A DNA stretch of 64,000 nt from Phoebastria nigripes (taxonomy: Eukaryota; Chordata; Aves; Procellariiformes; Diomedeidae), in the NCBI GenBank assembly GCA_035582835.1, contig JAYKAV010003436.1, positions 128,644 through 192,643 of the forward strand, written 5' to 3'. The notes beneath the pieces were generated by a model. It searched no databases and was not told the DNA's origin. It saw only the letters and a list, made by a program, of their open reading frames with translations. Both the position numbers and the translations under genes were made by a program. This document shows, piece after piece, positions 1 to 14,605 of the stretch (position 1 is its first letter; every line of letters begins with the position of its first letter).

Positions 1-3000
1 GGCACGCAATTAATGTTTATGTAGCTGTTACCTGCTTACAGCTTCACAGTGAAAACTGAGTGCAGGTTCTCGGTCCCTCTAATTGTCTGCTCCCTCTATT
101 TCAGGCAGTTGTCCTAATAGTTCATTTCCCCCTCTTCCTAGCCAGCTGATGAGGACCTTTACCAGCTTTGTCTTCTGGAAAAACTCTTGAATTATTCAAG
201 TTCAGAGATATTCCTAAAATGGGAAAATTAAATCTGGATGGTGAGTTTCTGAGGGTTTTTTGCATGGCAGCTCTTCTTTCCTCTCCATCCTTAGAAATGG
301 AAAGCAGAAATCACAGATCTCAATGAAAGCTGTGCATAGATACAGTTGAGAAAGAAGCAAAAGTGTTCTTCATCACAATGGAATTAAAATAAATCATGCA
401 GAACTTGAGAATATTTTTTCCAGACCCCCTTCTGTTTCTCTCTTGTGCACTAGACATCTTTTCTAATACCTTGCACGTTAAATGAGGAAGTTTTGTTAAG
501 GCTCTGTGGAACTGGGAGGGTAACAATATTCACTTTATAGTAACTGTTCATAGTCTTAATGGAAGTAAAGTCCGTTCTGTAATGACTGGTAAGATGGCAA
601 ACATCTCCTCTTCCCTGTAACTTGCTTTATCTGAAAAAAACTCTTTTGCTAGGAAAGTAGCAAGCTTGAACTACTTGTGCTAATAAATATTTCGTCTCCA
701 AAGTTTCTGGACATGAATCTACAAAAAAATTGAGATTTCCCCAGGGTACCAGTCGAAATTTTCAGACAGAAATGTAGAAGGGTTTTATTTTGTAAGCTAT
801 ACTCAGATATTCAGTAGGCAAGTTGTTTGGAAAGCGTAAAGACTTGGGAAGGAAACTATTCCAAGTCCCTCTTTCCTTCCAGTGATGGAGTCTACCTCAG
901 CAAAAGTTTCCCTGGGCAGTTCTCATCCAGCCTCCAGGATAAACATTGCACTTTAGGATGATGCTTTTTTTTTTTTGTCTTTTGAGAGAAGGAAAGCCAA
1001 GGTTGAGATTCTTCATCCCATGCAAATCTTTTCCTATTTTTGAGCGTACCTCTGAATCTGGTGAGAATCTGTACTCCCTACACACCTTCCTTTTCCTCTT
1101 TATAATTAATGTAAGAAGGCATTGCTGAAGTATTCGTTTCAAGCTGAACACCCATTTCTAAGTTACTTTGTACTTTCCTGCGTATAAATAAAAAAAAATT
1201 TTTCTCTTTTCCTATTTGGTTTGACTTTCTCCTTCAGATGAAGATTGTCTAATACAGTGGAAAAATCTTATCTCAACTGAATTTACATGCAAGAGACTTT
1301 CATTTGGGATAGACAAATTGTCTTTGGAAGGATTGTTTGCAGAGTTTGTTTTCCCACACTCCACCCTGGTCCATGCTTGGTTGTTCAGTTTTAAAGGGAA
1401 GAATATTCAGGATAGTCTCTAAATATCCTGACAAGACTATTGTAAATATTTGGTTTGAAAGGTCTCTGGAATTAATATTTGACTCAAAATCAGGCATTTT
1501 GCAAAGTCCTTCAAGGCAGTCCTACTCTCAGCTTCATAACAAAGGTATTCCTTTGCNCTTCTACGTAAAGACCATTGGATATGAACCTGTTTTCTAGAAT
1601 AAAAATTAATTACCAGAATCATCCTGTTTGGATGCTCCCCTATATTCCTTATGTTTTAAAAAATGCTCTTTTGATTTAAGTTACTTTCAGGATGGAAAGG
1701 GGGAGAAATTAATTTTTTGAACAGTTGCATCTTGTTTTTTCAAAGGTCCAGGATATGTATGCATCATTTCAGCCACATAAAGTTGTGCTCTAATCAACTC
1801 AAGCCATGCTAACTGAAGGAGGAGATGAGTTAGCCCAGGCCAAGTGTTAGTTGGCTGTAAGTCCCTTGTCATTCTACCCAGGTATCTGTAATCCAGCTGT
1901 TTGCTGGATCCTGACTTCTGGTTTTTATGTGCTTGCCAGGAAGCCACAATATTTCTTTTAAATAATCTCCAAAGGAAACACAAAAAGAACACTACACGTT
2001 CTCATATTAAACAATAAAATGTCAGCTGTTCCAGAGGAACATATCTGGCTTGAGACGGAAATTCTTCTGTGCTTCCTTAAATTCTTTATTTTGTTTTAGC
2101 TACTAGACTGTATCTGAAGTTGGTGCAAATCTTGTCTGAATAAGCATAAAGATATGGGTTATCAGGCCTTGGCCTCTGCAGACTTCTTTAACAAATTGTC
2201 TTGTTTTCTGTGTACGTGAGAGTTACTTAAAAAGACAGGACAAGTGCNTGTGCTCAAAGGCAACACAGACTTTATTATTGCCTTGCAGAACTGCTATTTG
2301 GCGCTCTGTTGGAATTCACATAACCTCTATGAGACAGAGTAAAGACTGCGTTGAGATGCTCCTTAAACTTCCTATCCACTGAATAACTTCAGTATGGTGG
2401 TACGAGCAGGGAGCAGTGAGGTTTAAGAGATGTTAGAAATAGTGCAACAGCGTACATCCTATTCTGCACTGCTTAATGGGCAGACTCTAGTCTGTAAAGG
2501 ACAAACAACTGCAAATTATCTTATGTTGTCGTGAACTGTTTGATTTAATTTAAATGGTTCACGTGATTTTTATATGGAGGAAGGAGATATGTCTGGTTAC
2601 TGTTAAACCTCTGTTTAACTGTTAGTTTTCATCCTGCATCTGCTATATGTAAATTGTTTTTTAGGCTACTAAGAGCAAAGTAAGTAGCTAGGAGAATGAA
2701 AATCAAGTTCTGGATTGCATTTTTTTCTGTTCTGAAGCATGATTAATAATAGTGTTCTATTATTTAATAGGCTCTGTTTTTTCCAAATCTGACATTAACT
2801 TGAAAAAATTTTGAACTTTAAAAGCTAGACTAAAAAATACCTTGTGGTTGAAGTCTTTGGCAGATGAGCACAGGACTTTTAACCTTTGGAAATATGGTGT
2901 AAATTCAGGATGAAGTTCCAAATAAAATGAGTTCAGTGGTTTTAGCTCAGCTTTTGGATGCAAGTCCAGATAGAAAGAAACAAACGGGACGGGGAGGGGG

Positions 3001-4826
3001 GGAAGAACCATGCATTATTTCAGCATGACTGATGGTCTCTGACAGAGAGACTGGAATATCTTACATGAAGTGTATGCTATTAATGTGGTATTTTCCTCTG
3101 TTTAATTTNAAAAATATTTTTAAATTAAAGGTTTGACATTAGCAGTATGTATTATAAGAGTAATATTGTAGTACACACTAGAAATGCTATAGTCAAGAGT
3201 TTTGCTAGTTTTCCCATTAAACCCCCTTACTTAAAAATATTTGATTTGGAATGGTTCAGCCTTTCTGAAAGTAAGGACTCACAACAAATAGTAATTGTTA
3301 AGAAAATGTGACTAAAATATGTTTTGCCATTTAAGTTGAGTCCTATTAACCTAGTGGTCATGTCTCTTGAGTGTCACACAAAGGCTTAACTTTTTGCTTA
3401 TAAAAAATAGATTATTACCATTTTATGTAGAACAGTGGTAATCAGGGCATTCTTATTTTTTTCATAAAATTCATAAAATTGCATATGATGTTTTTACTCA
3501 GTGTGTGCTCTCTCAGTGCTGGAGTGGAAGTATCTATGTCTTTATATTGATTAGCTATAGAGTGGACACGACCCTGCATTGGTTCCTCACAACATCCCAG
3601 TGTCTTTTCTTCAACCTTTGAACCTCTTTCTATGAAAAGAAATGAAGTGTTACAACATCTCAGTAATTTTTGATTGGTTAATAACTGGGGTTTCAAAACT
3701 GAAAAATAGTGGTAGTAGTATTCAGAAGTTCTTATCTTCAGAATGGATGTCTGATTTTTAGACTCTCGTGAATCTTAATTTCCTGTTTTGTGAGTCGTAA
3801 TTTCCCATTTGTGACGTTGAACATAAAATCACAAGCATCCTAGAGCAAGAGTTCTCTCTTCCTTTACTGCACTAAGGACCAAAGAGACACTTAACAACTA
3901 TCAGTTCTCAACCCCTGTCTAGTCTTGTGTTCTTTGAGGAGACTGTAGAGAAGCCTGTTACGATTACCAAGGCAGGTTTCAGTAAAGATCAATGAAATTA
4001 TGCTTTTTGTTTGTTTGTTTAAGACATCAAATCCTCTTCCCTACATCTCCTTCAAAAACCATAAAATACGTGCAGCAATGTGAAAACTTCTAGATCCCCG
4101 AAAAGGCAACTTTTATATAAATCATACTATTGAACTTCTTTTAAATAAATCCGGGTTCTTGATACAGATGGAGCATAAGAGTGATCTTGTGTTGAATGAG
4201 TGGGTTTTTTCTCTCTTAGCTTAGTTTTCCATCATAAGGGTCTGGTTTGTAATGTAAGTTTCATATTGCAACTATTACCGTGTGTTGTTAATTTATTTAC
4301 AAAATAAAGAATTATTCTTGAAATATTGCATGTAGACATAGCTTGAATGTTGCTTTTCAAAAATACAACCAAAAATAAAGAACTTAAATCCATTTTAANT
4401 AACACTGGTGTTATTGGTGTTAGGGCCTCAGTGAAATGTTAACTGACTTAGGAGATATATTGAGCAAGAAGTTCTTCAAAATTGCCTTCAAACTTGCTAC
4501 ACATTTGAAGTTATGAAGTATCCCAACAAAATTTTCATTAGTTAAGATGAAATGAGAATGCAGAAAAATTGCCGAAAATGTTACTGTTACCTGGCAAAGC
4601 AGGATTCTCTGTAAGGCTTAAGCATAGACAATTAAAAAGCTTCATATGCTAACCACAAAATTATTATAAAAGGCAACAAAAGTAGGTTAGCAAAAAGGTA
4701 ATTGAGTTTTATTTCTGTATGTGTTGCAAGTAGAGCTAAAATAAAGCTTTCATGAGTTTATACGTTTCTTTTGAAATCAAGAGTAAAATCAGCCCACTCC
4801 AAGTAGTAGAGGGGCTTTATTCTTAC
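1..4826 (-). other. ECM2: ECM2 intron after the first coding exon (incomplete)
   Basis: This AT-rich sequence follows the ECM2 donor site. I looked on the minus strand for the Cys-rich von Willebrand C exon expected next and saw none, so the intron is longer than 4.8 kb here. It holds a short (TTTG)n tract at 4005-4021 and isolated N bases. All open frames are short and unrecognised. Confidence 0.6.
4005..4021 (+). repeat. (TTTG)n simple repeat
   Basis: Short run of TTTG units inside the ECM2 intron. Confidence 0.8.
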
Positions 4827-5146
4827 CTGGTAAGACACTGTAACTAGATTCATGTCCACCCAAACCTACGAGAGAGTCAAATACTCCCATAACACCGTCA
4901 TCAATATTAATAAGAGGTATGCTGGGTACTACAGCAACAGGAGCTGGAAGCTTCATCCTTGGCTGTCTTGGGGACCTGTGCCCTGCTGAGGAGCTCCTTC
5001 TCAATCCTCTGTAGTGCATTCTTCTCCTTTGCCTCCTGAGAAGTGCACTAGTTTCATTTCGAGAAAAATCAATGCACAGAGAGACAAGCAGGAAATAATA
5101 GACTAATGATGTGGCCTGCATGGTTTTGTGTGTCTCAGAAAGTATC
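4827..5146 (-). CDS. ECM2: ECM2 exon with start codon (extracellular matrix protein 2, N-terminus)
   Basis: This is the first coding exon of ECM2, a secreted matrix protein that in mammals has an N-terminal von Willebrand C domain followed by leucine-rich repeats. The ATG is at 5121-5119, and coding runs to 4827 (98 codons plus one base). Residues 4-18 are hydrophobic and fit a signal peptide. A strongly basic Arg-rich stretch follows, then a Pro/Val-rich segment and a conserved ending of the form HESSYSVLPG. The pattern RRxxHxRxLRxSS and the ending ESSYxVLPGK match mammalian ECM2. The acceptor CATTCCAG precedes 5146 and the donor GTAAGA follows 4827, so 5122-5146 is 5' UTR. The VWC and LRR exons were not found in 1-4826 and must lie to the left. 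Identification comes from remembered similarity; the start and both splice sites are clear. Confidence 0.88.
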
Positions 5147-8100
5147 CTGGAATGGGAAAAAAGAGGAAAATTAGATACCTAGAGAGCTTTTAGGATTATG
5201 TCAGTCATATGGTGCGCTTTTAAAAGCAGGTGGACGGATACATGGTAGGTCAATATAACCAAGCTTCCTCCTGGAAAGAAATTGCCCTATGAGAGCTAAA
5301 GTAAGCAATTTTAGTTCTGTGGTTCTCTGCCCTTCCAGGCAATAGACAAATTCAAATAGGTGCTAGCTTTGTATTTGGGGTTGCGTTTAAAGAGGTAGTT
5401 TAGATTTGCAGTGCCACCAGGCATTTGTAGTTTAGTAATTGTTACTGCTTCCAGCAAAGGAGTTCCCGAGAGCTGTAAAGTGTTTCTTCACTTTTTTGAT
5501 TGCTAATATTTCTTCCAGGTTGTTGTCACTTCTGAACATGGGAATGGCAAAGTAACAGAAAAATGCCCAATTCATTTCTGATATGCTGCCCCAAATGCTC
5601 TTGGTTTGTCATTTCTGTGCAAGGTATTTTTCACCATAGATGAGATGTTGCTTTTGCTTCCGTTTCTAGCCATCCTCTTCTTTAACAGAATCTTTTTGGT
5701 TCTGCAGTAGGGGAGACCTTTTGGAAGTCTGATCACAATAGCACTATTTGTGACATCCTACATCTGCTAATCTACTGGAAGTTTTATTAAGCGTAGGTAG
5801 TCTAAAAAGGTTTATCTATAATGGGTTGTGTTCTGCATTTACTTTCGAAGAAATTCAAAATGACTATCTATCTTGAGCCTTCTTACACTTCTGACAGAAA
5901 AATTACGTTTACTGTCACCAATAGGTGGCATTCCAAAACAGAGCAGTCAAGATTCAGGAGCATGCATAGAAAGCATATCCAGCAATGGCTATACCAGTGT
6001 GGAAATAAGGCTATGCATGTCCAAAGTTATTAACGATTTGTCATAGCTCTGTTGGCATAATTCTTTCAAAAAAGAAACGCGCTTGTCCTGTGGCCTAATT
6101 TAACTGAGATGGTAGAGTGTGAAGACACTAGTATTCTTGTGATGTTGAGAATTAGTGAAGAACTTGAGACTTAGAGCACTTAGTCTTTGTGTCCAAGACA
6201 AGGCTTAGAGTATGCCCGTGGTTCTTCTCTAAGGAAGTCTTGAGGGGATTAAAAAATGCTTTTTCTTAATGTTCATTAGTCTGGCTTTATATGTAGTCTT
6301 TCACTTTGGAGTTAGACTTATTATAGTTACTTATATTGTATAAATACAGGATAGTATTTGTTCAGGAACTTGAACTGTGTTTTTGCCCGAATCAGATTTT
6401 TTTAAAAAGTTTGTGCATCTTAGTATTTTCTGATTTATATAATAGGTCAAGTTTTTGGTACAAGTTGGCTAACTTTTCTTTAACATAAGGCATGTGATTG
6501 ATTGCATGTTTTTCATGCTTTCCACAGCATAATTCTCATATTTTTTATTCTCATGTTTTTAAATGGAAAGTTGGCAGTAAATAAGCTTAAACCAGTATGC
6601 TTTTACTTCTTTCTAATATTGTAGTTTCTGTGTTCAACTATTTTAATTTTAAAATAATACAGCAAATATATATATTCATTTGCAGAATTTTGTTAAGCTA
6701 AGCTAATGTTTTTATTTCCTTATAAAGGGAATTTGAGATGCGTCCTACACAAATCCACATAATGTCTCATGTAATAGCAGGGTTCTGAAATTAATCCAGG
6801 CTTTAGTTTACTGCTTTCTACCCACTAGAAATCAGTTGTTCCAAAATGCTATATAGACTTTATACTGACCTTTTATTTAAGAAATTACTATTAGTTAACA
6901 TATCAAATAGATGCAGAAGCTTGTACTCTGCATTGATGATGTCTGTTCTTTTTCAGAAAGTGCTTGTTTCTTAGTACCTCAGCTTGCAGGACAAATGACC
7001 TAATGTTTTTGGTTTCTAACTTACTTGCATGGTAATGACTGGCTATAAAATTGCACAGTAAACTTCTGTTCCGCAAGTTTGAATGAAACACACAAAGAGA
7101 CCTTGGGGAAAACTGAATACACAAAGAAAAGTCTTGAACATGTGTATTCATTCTGTTGAGTTAGTGACATCTTAATTATGGTCACATTTTTATAGTGTAC
7201 TTTGTAATAACGCCATAGCTATGTAGTTACAATGCTGCTACATTACATTTGTGCTTTTTTAACATTTAACCATTTCTTCCTGTGACCAGAGGTGTATAAT
7301 GGCATGACTGAAATACTTTTCCATTCTCTAAGCATGTATTTTTAAAAGTCAGGAATAATATAGGGTGAATTACATTACATTTATTGTACAAACGATATCT
7401 CAGGGTTTTGCTGTTAGCTTCAATATAGAGTAAAACTCCATAGTAAATCCAATTATTTTAAAGTGAAACTTGTTTTCATAAAATACATTATAATCACAAT
7501 TTTAAAAAAAAAAAAAAAAAACACAACCACAAAAAANNNNNNNNNNNNNNNCAAACAAACCAGAAAACAACCCCCCAATAATATGTCTTTACAAACTAAT
7601 CCTGTTCATATATGTGAGTTTATATGCTATATTTTCACACCAAGTTAAATCTTCAGTACTAAAAGCTTAGTACTGCTACTTTCAACCAAATGGTGTTCCT
7701 TGCATGCAAAATACTGAGCTACATCTCTAAGTTTCTTTCCTTGGCTTATTTAGTAAGTGGTGTCTCACATTTTAAGGCCCCAATTGTGAATGTCATACAA
7801 GAAAAAGGCCTTAAATGCATTGGGCCTTTACTGCCCATGGCTGGAATCCTCAGATTATCTATCAGGAAGTTATATTTAGTATAGTGCCAGCCAACTTTTA
7901 ATTTGGGGAAAATTCAACCTATTCAACTTGTAAGACTTCTGTAATAAATGATTACATATAAAAATAAAATTACAGATAGCTAATATAATGAAATTATTCT
8001 ATCTTTGTGTTGCCAGATACTCTCAACATGACTGCATTGCTATATCTTTTTTAATTTTACCCATAAATGTTTAGATCATGCATAGTATGTGTAAGCATCT

Positions 8101-11100
8101 TTATTACTTTTACTTTTATATTGTAATATGTTCAGTAGTTTGTAGCTTTCAAAACGTTTATCTTCAGTAAGTTCAGTATCTATCATTTTGCTGTTATGGA
8201 AATAGTTAATTTTTAAAGTCGTGACCCTTTAGAAATACCAGAGTATCAGGATTTATTAAATAATCTATCTTTATCTATTCAGTCTAAATTCAAACATGTT
8301 CTAAGATGTCAAGGTTATTTCTCGTGATACACAGGGGTTAAAGTGATTTACCAAGATTTTTCACATAGTCTTCTTTAAATTTATTGCATAGAAATGAGTT
8401 ACATTTAGCCATACCAGCAAAACTAATTGCACTTTCCGTTAGTTTAAGCTTGAAGTGCGTGGCAAACATTCATACCAAACAAAAAGCAGATCAACTGGTA
8501 TTGCATACTTTATCTAGAAAAGCATTTATGTTCAGTATTGCTAAATATTGCTAATATTATTTCATACATATTTGCAAAGTTAACATGTCGTTTAAGCCAT
8601 TCAACACCATGCTTTAAGCAGTAATTTAAAATTTAAAACATTTTACCTTGTAATCTAACCTAACAGCAGATTCTGCTTGGTGTCATTTAGTCTCCAGTTG
8701 CAAATGAAACAAAATCACAGTGATATCTTTAAAACAAACAGAGAAACAGTAGGGATTGTTGAAACATGTTAGACGATTCCTTAGTTAAGTCTGAAATAGC
8801 TTCTTTCCCTGGGGACAAAGCGCTGTTCTGTTCTGTGTGCAGAGAATCAGCTAATACTGTTACTCGGAGAACTAAAAAGCTCACTTAAGGAAAATGAAAA
8901 GCAGCACAATATGTTCGGTCCGTAGGCTGACAAGGCACAGCTGGAAATTCTCTTTCAGTACTTACAGTTGCATAAGGAACAGGAAAACGGAGTGTTTTCA
9001 AAAGACACGAAAAATGTGTATTTTATTCAGTTCTGGTTTATGTATTTAGAAATTTAGTTTCCAGGTGGCATGATTTTAATGTAGATTTATTATTTTACAG
9101 AGATAATACATTTTGGCAAGCGTAATCTTAACATAAAAACATTTATTAAAATTAGAACTTTTTTCTACAATTTGTATTTTCTTAATCCACTCCTGCCTAT
9201 ATAGCCTATAATATATAAGAAGCAAACCGTTTTGTTGAAGTTTTAGCATGGAAAATTTTTCCTTTGTCCATTTACAGCAATGATTTCACCATAAGTTGTA
9301 GCTTATGCATGGAAAATAAAATGACTGAAGCATTTTCCCTTCATTTTTTTGTAAGGCTAATTACATCCTGAAACATGATCCTGAAGCACAGCTATGCAGA
9401 AGCTGCAGTGAAGTTAGTAATCCAAATATGAGAACTGAGTGTGAGGGGAAGGGAGGGAATAATGGTACATTACCACAAGTCCTTTGTATGCCAGCAGAGC
9501 CTTTTCCTTCATCCCCAGATAGCGCTTCTGCAGAGTGTCAGTGTTTGATGAGATGGTGAGTCTGCTATCTTCAGAAATGACAAATTTACCTGGTAGATGG
9601 AGTTGTCTGAGTTCTGACATTAAAAATTTGTTGTTTGCTTGAATTCGTACTCTGAGGAATGTTTAGACAGATAGTCATGGAATGGTATAACCATTGAGTT
9701 AACCATAATTGTTAGCCAGTATGTGGTGGAAAGATACTGGGAAAACACATTGTCTCTTAAAATAGTCATTCAGTTTCTACTGTGCTTTGCTTTGCAAAGT
9801 CAAAAGAAGAAATATTAAACTTCTGTAGTTTATCTGGAGCTGTTTAAAAAGAATGGAGATAGTTCTACTTAACAAATGGAGCTAGCATCTGAAATGAGAT
9901 AGCATGGTTCAGTACCTGTGCTAAAAGCTTTGATTTGTAAAGAGTGAGTCAAACAATAGGACAACAGTTGTTTTAGCACAAGTGGGGAAAAGAATAGCAA
10001 ATTAGATGTTCTCATGCTTATGCATGTCAGCTAAAAGACTTTACATATTTAAATGATGGTGTATTTATTAGAGACAAAAGTGACAGCATTCACTTTATTA
10101 TATATTTAAATGTGGCTTCTTATGCTTCTGATCGCTGTCTCAGGATCATCTTCTGATAGTGTTCAGGCACACATCTCCAGAAAGCCTACCTAGCTGGGAC
10201 ACAAGATTGCCCACTAGTAGGCCAATAAGGTGGATCTGGCCAGCCCTTACTCATGTGAAGCTCTGGTTTAATACATCTGCTTTGGATGTGTCATCTCTGA
10301 TTGCTGAATTCTAGTAAATCCTTAAAGCTGGACTTTTTAGGTTATGTCATCTCTGTATTTTTTGAAAGGTCAACATCTTCCAGCAGCTTTCCAGAACTGA
10401 GTGGGACACCATCTTGTCTCCTCTGCTAGATCATACAGTGAAAATCCTACATCCTCTAAGCAGACTGAAGGATCTTTTATGGTGTTAATGAATCAATACA
10501 TAGACTTCTCTAAAACAGATACTTCAGCATGAACAGCGAAGCACAAAGGCTTGCTAATTTTAAGGATCTGAGATGATCTATTCATCTGTTATATGTGTAT
10601 TCCATAGTCTGGGTTTTGCACAGAAAGCAACTGCTGGTAAGCAAACACTTCCTCTGATAATGTTACTGCTTCTAGTATGTGAGTAAAAGTCCTGGAAGCA
10701 TTATAGTTCTGCTGGTATCCATGTTTAGCCTTCCTTGTGGCCACCTTTAAATCACTGTTCTCCTTTAACATGCATGCCAAAATGAAGTTTCTCCTATATG
10801 TATCTGGTGCCATCTGGCATTTCTGTTGCACACACTGAAGTTAAAATATCCGCTCAAAAGCCTGTTGTACTAAACAAATAAATAATCTAGTTTGTTCTTC
10901 TCCTTCATCCCTCTAGTTACCTGGCTTAAGAGTGTGGCTTTGTGATCTTAGTCATGCCTGCCATTAGTACGAAACAGAATGCCTATGAGGCCCTTGCTTA
11001 TCTTTTTCTCAACTTTTGTTAAGGAAGAAATAAAGACAATCTGAGGGATCTGCAAAGACATAGCTCCCTCTTCTTGAAAATGACATTACACTTTCCTGCA

Positions 11101-13640
11101 ATGAACAGTAATGTTTGAAAATTGTAGGAGCTGTTAAAGAGAGTGTCCCATGGTTACCTGATATCTGGAGGGTTTGGGGTTTTTTTAGTTTGTAAAAGGA
11201 GTACCTGAAAATGGACATCATCTGCTGCCTTCCAATAAGATATAAATGTATGTAAGATTAATAATTAAATATTGTTTTAATATTGTTGTTTACATTAAAA
11301 TCTTCCATGCAAACTTGCCTGTCATAATAACTAAACTAAAAATACCGTATATTCGGCTAAAACCTCAGACTAGGATCGCCTTGCAAATGGTTTCAGACAT
11401 GTGCAGTTCAGGTAATTGCTGTTTGAGTGAAAAACATTGCAGTATCCTCAGGGATCTAGTATTTACTGTGTTTATGTGAATAATTCACTCTGAGAGCAGA
11501 GCAAGTTGCCAATGCCTGTAAGTACTGTATGCCTATCTATCACGTATGCATGGCTAGTCATTTGAATGAGTTGTGCAAAATGAACGGTATTGTCTATTAG
11601 GATGCCTTAATGCGGAATGGTCTCCTTTGAGGAGAGAAAAGACAAAGAGTAGACAGCAGTGACTAATAAGTAAAATAACTTTTTATTATTTTATATCTTA
11701 TGGCAAACTGCCGCAAGAGCACTGTTGCTCAGTGTCTTGAGCAAGAGCCATAGGATGTGTGAAATGAATGTGGAAGCCTGGAGCCTCTGGCATGGATTCT
11801 TCATAAAATCCAGGCTGATCTCTTTTCCTTATAGCTTGTTATTTGTAGAGGGACAAGGCTTTCCCTCTTACTTTGCTGAAATTATCCAATGGAAATTATT
11901 CAAGGAAATCTTCTTCAGTGAAGAAGAGGGCTTAGAATTTAGATTGGCATCAGGCTTGTTTATAGTGGTTACAACAGATTTTTATAACATCTCTAACGGT
12001 ACCTCTTAGATGACAACCAATAGTGGAAATAGGCTTTTAAGCAATTTGATGCAGTTGAAATAAATTTGTTTTCTATTTCTTCCTCAGAAGACCTTCTTTT
12101 CAAACACTGATCTAAATCTCACTTCTGTGAACATAAAGGATCCCGTAAGTTAAGGCAGCAATACCCCTAAACCCCTATACTGGTATAAAGTATTTTTTGC
12201 AATTTTAGGTATTTCTAGTAATTGTAATTGGTTCACTGTTTCTACTTGATTTTTCTGATCTGTTGCCACATTAAGTAGAAATGAAATAAAGAATTAGAAT
12301 CTTTTAAAAACTATACTAGGGAAGCATATAAGAGCAAGTGTGCTTTTTCAGCTAGCCGTATCATATGAATGTACCTTATCTCCATAGTGTGAAGCAGCCT
12401 AGTTAGGGCAACATGGAGCAACAGTAGGATACTTTCTTCTGCTATCCCAGCAGAACTTGTTCACCTCAGTAGGTAGTGTAACTATAGCCTTTTGTACCAA
12501 AAAGTTGGATTCTTTAAGTATCAGTGTTCTTGGCACAGGATGAATTGAAGCACAAACTTAAGATGATGTATATATTCAACAGATTCCCACAGAGTTTTGG
12601 AACTACATATAACATGGATAATGTATTGCTCTCCTGCATCTGTATGTTTGCAGTCATTTCCTCAGACAGTAAGAACAGATAAAACTTGTCCACTTTTGAT
12701 ACCTACTCCTATACAATGAGGGAATACAAGAATATTTATGAACTAGAGAATAGTATTTTGCGATCTTATGGAATTACTTCCAAAGTGTGAGTGGCAAAAG
12801 GAATCTTTTTTGCTACTGCTTTTTCTTCATCCTCTAAGCATAGCTTTCTACATTGCTTGTCCACAACATCAAATTCTAATTTTTCTGAATTTCCTGAGGG
12901 CATCACTAGCCTCTTTTCCTTTCACATCAAGGAGAAATATTAGTCAGTGTACAATAGTACTATTGTTATTTTTCTTTTTATCAATTCTGCATCTTCCTGC
13001 AGGAATGAATGGTGGGAGGAAAAACTTATGTTCGCTACCGTGGCTCTGTTCTAAATCTCAGAGGGGGGGCAAAATTAATGTATAAGTTAATATAATAGAA
13101 TCTGTGGTGTTGAAAGTGGCTTATAAATTTTCAAATTCTGTCTGAAAGGCCACTTAAATACATGGAACATGCTGAAACAGGAGGAACAACATCTGTTTCT
13201 TAATAGTCTTGAAAATGCCTGAGGTGTAATACCTTAGTCATCAAGAATATAAGGAGGACATCTTAAAAAAATAAAAGAAAAGAAAAATTCTTAAGCAAAG
13301 TTAAGAAGTCAAGCATCTGGGATTGGTCAGTTTAACAGTGGAAATTTGAGAGATGATATATGAGTACAGAAAGAGGAGTTGAAGTCACTTTTTATGATGA
13401 CAGCTTATAGAGACTATGAAACCTCAGTTCTACATCATACCTTTTAAAAATGTAATCTTTTGCCTGCATAATGGCCAAACAAAACACATGAATAGAACTT
13501 GAATAGCCTTCACTAAGCTAATTTAATGCCAGGTGTAACCTAGCTTATCGTACTAGAGGAAAGAATGCATTTATTTTAGGCAGCTGCTGATAACTTACAG
13601 TATTGCTTAAATTACCTTCTTAACTTACTGTGTAAGTGTA
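5147..13640. other. Non-coding: ECM2 upstream intron and probable CENPP intron
   Basis: No exon of a known gene was recognised on either strand. The sequence is AT-rich with only short frames. It contains an assembly gap next to a poly-A tract near 7.5 kb. The untranslated first exon and promoter of ECM2 must lie upstream of 5146 on the minus strand, here or further right, but nothing marks them clearly. Confidence 0.5.
7537..7551. other. Assembly gap of 15 N
   Basis: A run of 15 N directly follows a poly-A and CAAA-rich tract (about 7503-7536) and is followed by more CAAA-like sequence. The assembly or sequencing probably failed inside a low-complexity A-rich repeat, so true length here is uncertain. 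Confidence 0.97.
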
Positions 13641-13950
13641 CTCAGGAGGTCATGTAGGTCATCTAGTCCAACCTGCTGCTCAAAGTGGGCTGAAGATTGA
13701 ATTTAGACCAGGTTTTTGTTCAGTTGGTTTTGAAAGGCATCAAGGACAGAGTTTACACAACTTCTCTTGGCTGCCAGTTCCAATGTCTGACTGCCATTGA
13801 GAAAAAATTTTTCTTTATTTCTCATCCTTCTGAGGGTGCACCTCCATAAAGAGCTGTGCTTTGTATTCTCTTTGATATTGCAAGGCTACTCTTAGAATTT
13901 CCCTAAGCCATCTTTTCTCCAGGCAGAACCAGTCTTATATTTCTATGAAT
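13641..13950 (-). mobile_element. CR1 LINE fragment, antisense to the + strand
   Basis: The plus strand reads GGTCATCTAGTCCAACCTGC followed by CTCAAAG, then a segment close to AGTTCCAATGTCTGAC, AAAAATTTTTCTT, and finally TCTCCAGGCAGAACC. These are the familiar blocks of the reverse complement of bird CR1 non-LTR retrotransposons. The element is 5'-truncated, about 300 bp, has many substitutions and encodes nothing intact. Its ends are approximate. Confidence 0.85.
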
Positions 13951-14570
13951 AGTTAGCAAACCCTAAGGAATTTGGAAGTGGTTCAAAAGGGTATATAGCA
14001 TGCTTGGTTATAAAATGTGATTGAAGATGACATTAAAATAGGCTTTCAAAAAAAATAAAATCAATGCTACTTCAAATGGATGTATATATATTTTTTATTC
14101 TCTTATTCCATGTGTTCTGATCAAGATTAGAGAAAAGGCAGTGTGTTTTCATGCCGACTTTGTTGGCTCTTTGAGTGTTCTTGGCTCTGAGATCTCTCTG
14201 AGTAGAACTTAGAGTCAGGATTATTTGCAGGGCTGACTCCTAGCTAGTGATGAGTTGCCAAGTTATGATGGTTTAGACAACATATACAGCAGCCACGCAG
14301 TACAAGTTTTGGAGATATCTTTTTTTTTTTTTTTTCTTGCTTTGGAGTAAAACAGAGAAAATGTTGACTAAAAAGATGGAAATTGTGTAAGTGGACAGCA
14401 TCAGTTTTCTTATTTTTGAAGCAAGTCATGACAGACTGTTTCTGTAATTTGTACAAAAAAGCCCAAAATGATAGGCCTGTGGTGTTATGGATTCTGAGCA
14501 CTTGAGCTTTTGTGGAACTTGTGCATACGGAGTACATTTACAGATTTTTAATTTTCTTGACATTAATTTT

Positions 14571-14605
14571 CCCCCCCCCCCCCCCCCAAAAAAAAAAAAA
14601 AAAAA
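14571..14605 (+). repeat. C17-A18 homopolymer junction
   Basis: Seventeen C followed immediately by eighteen A. This is low-complexity sequence. Exact lengths are likely to be unreliable in a draft assembly. Confidence 0.9.
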
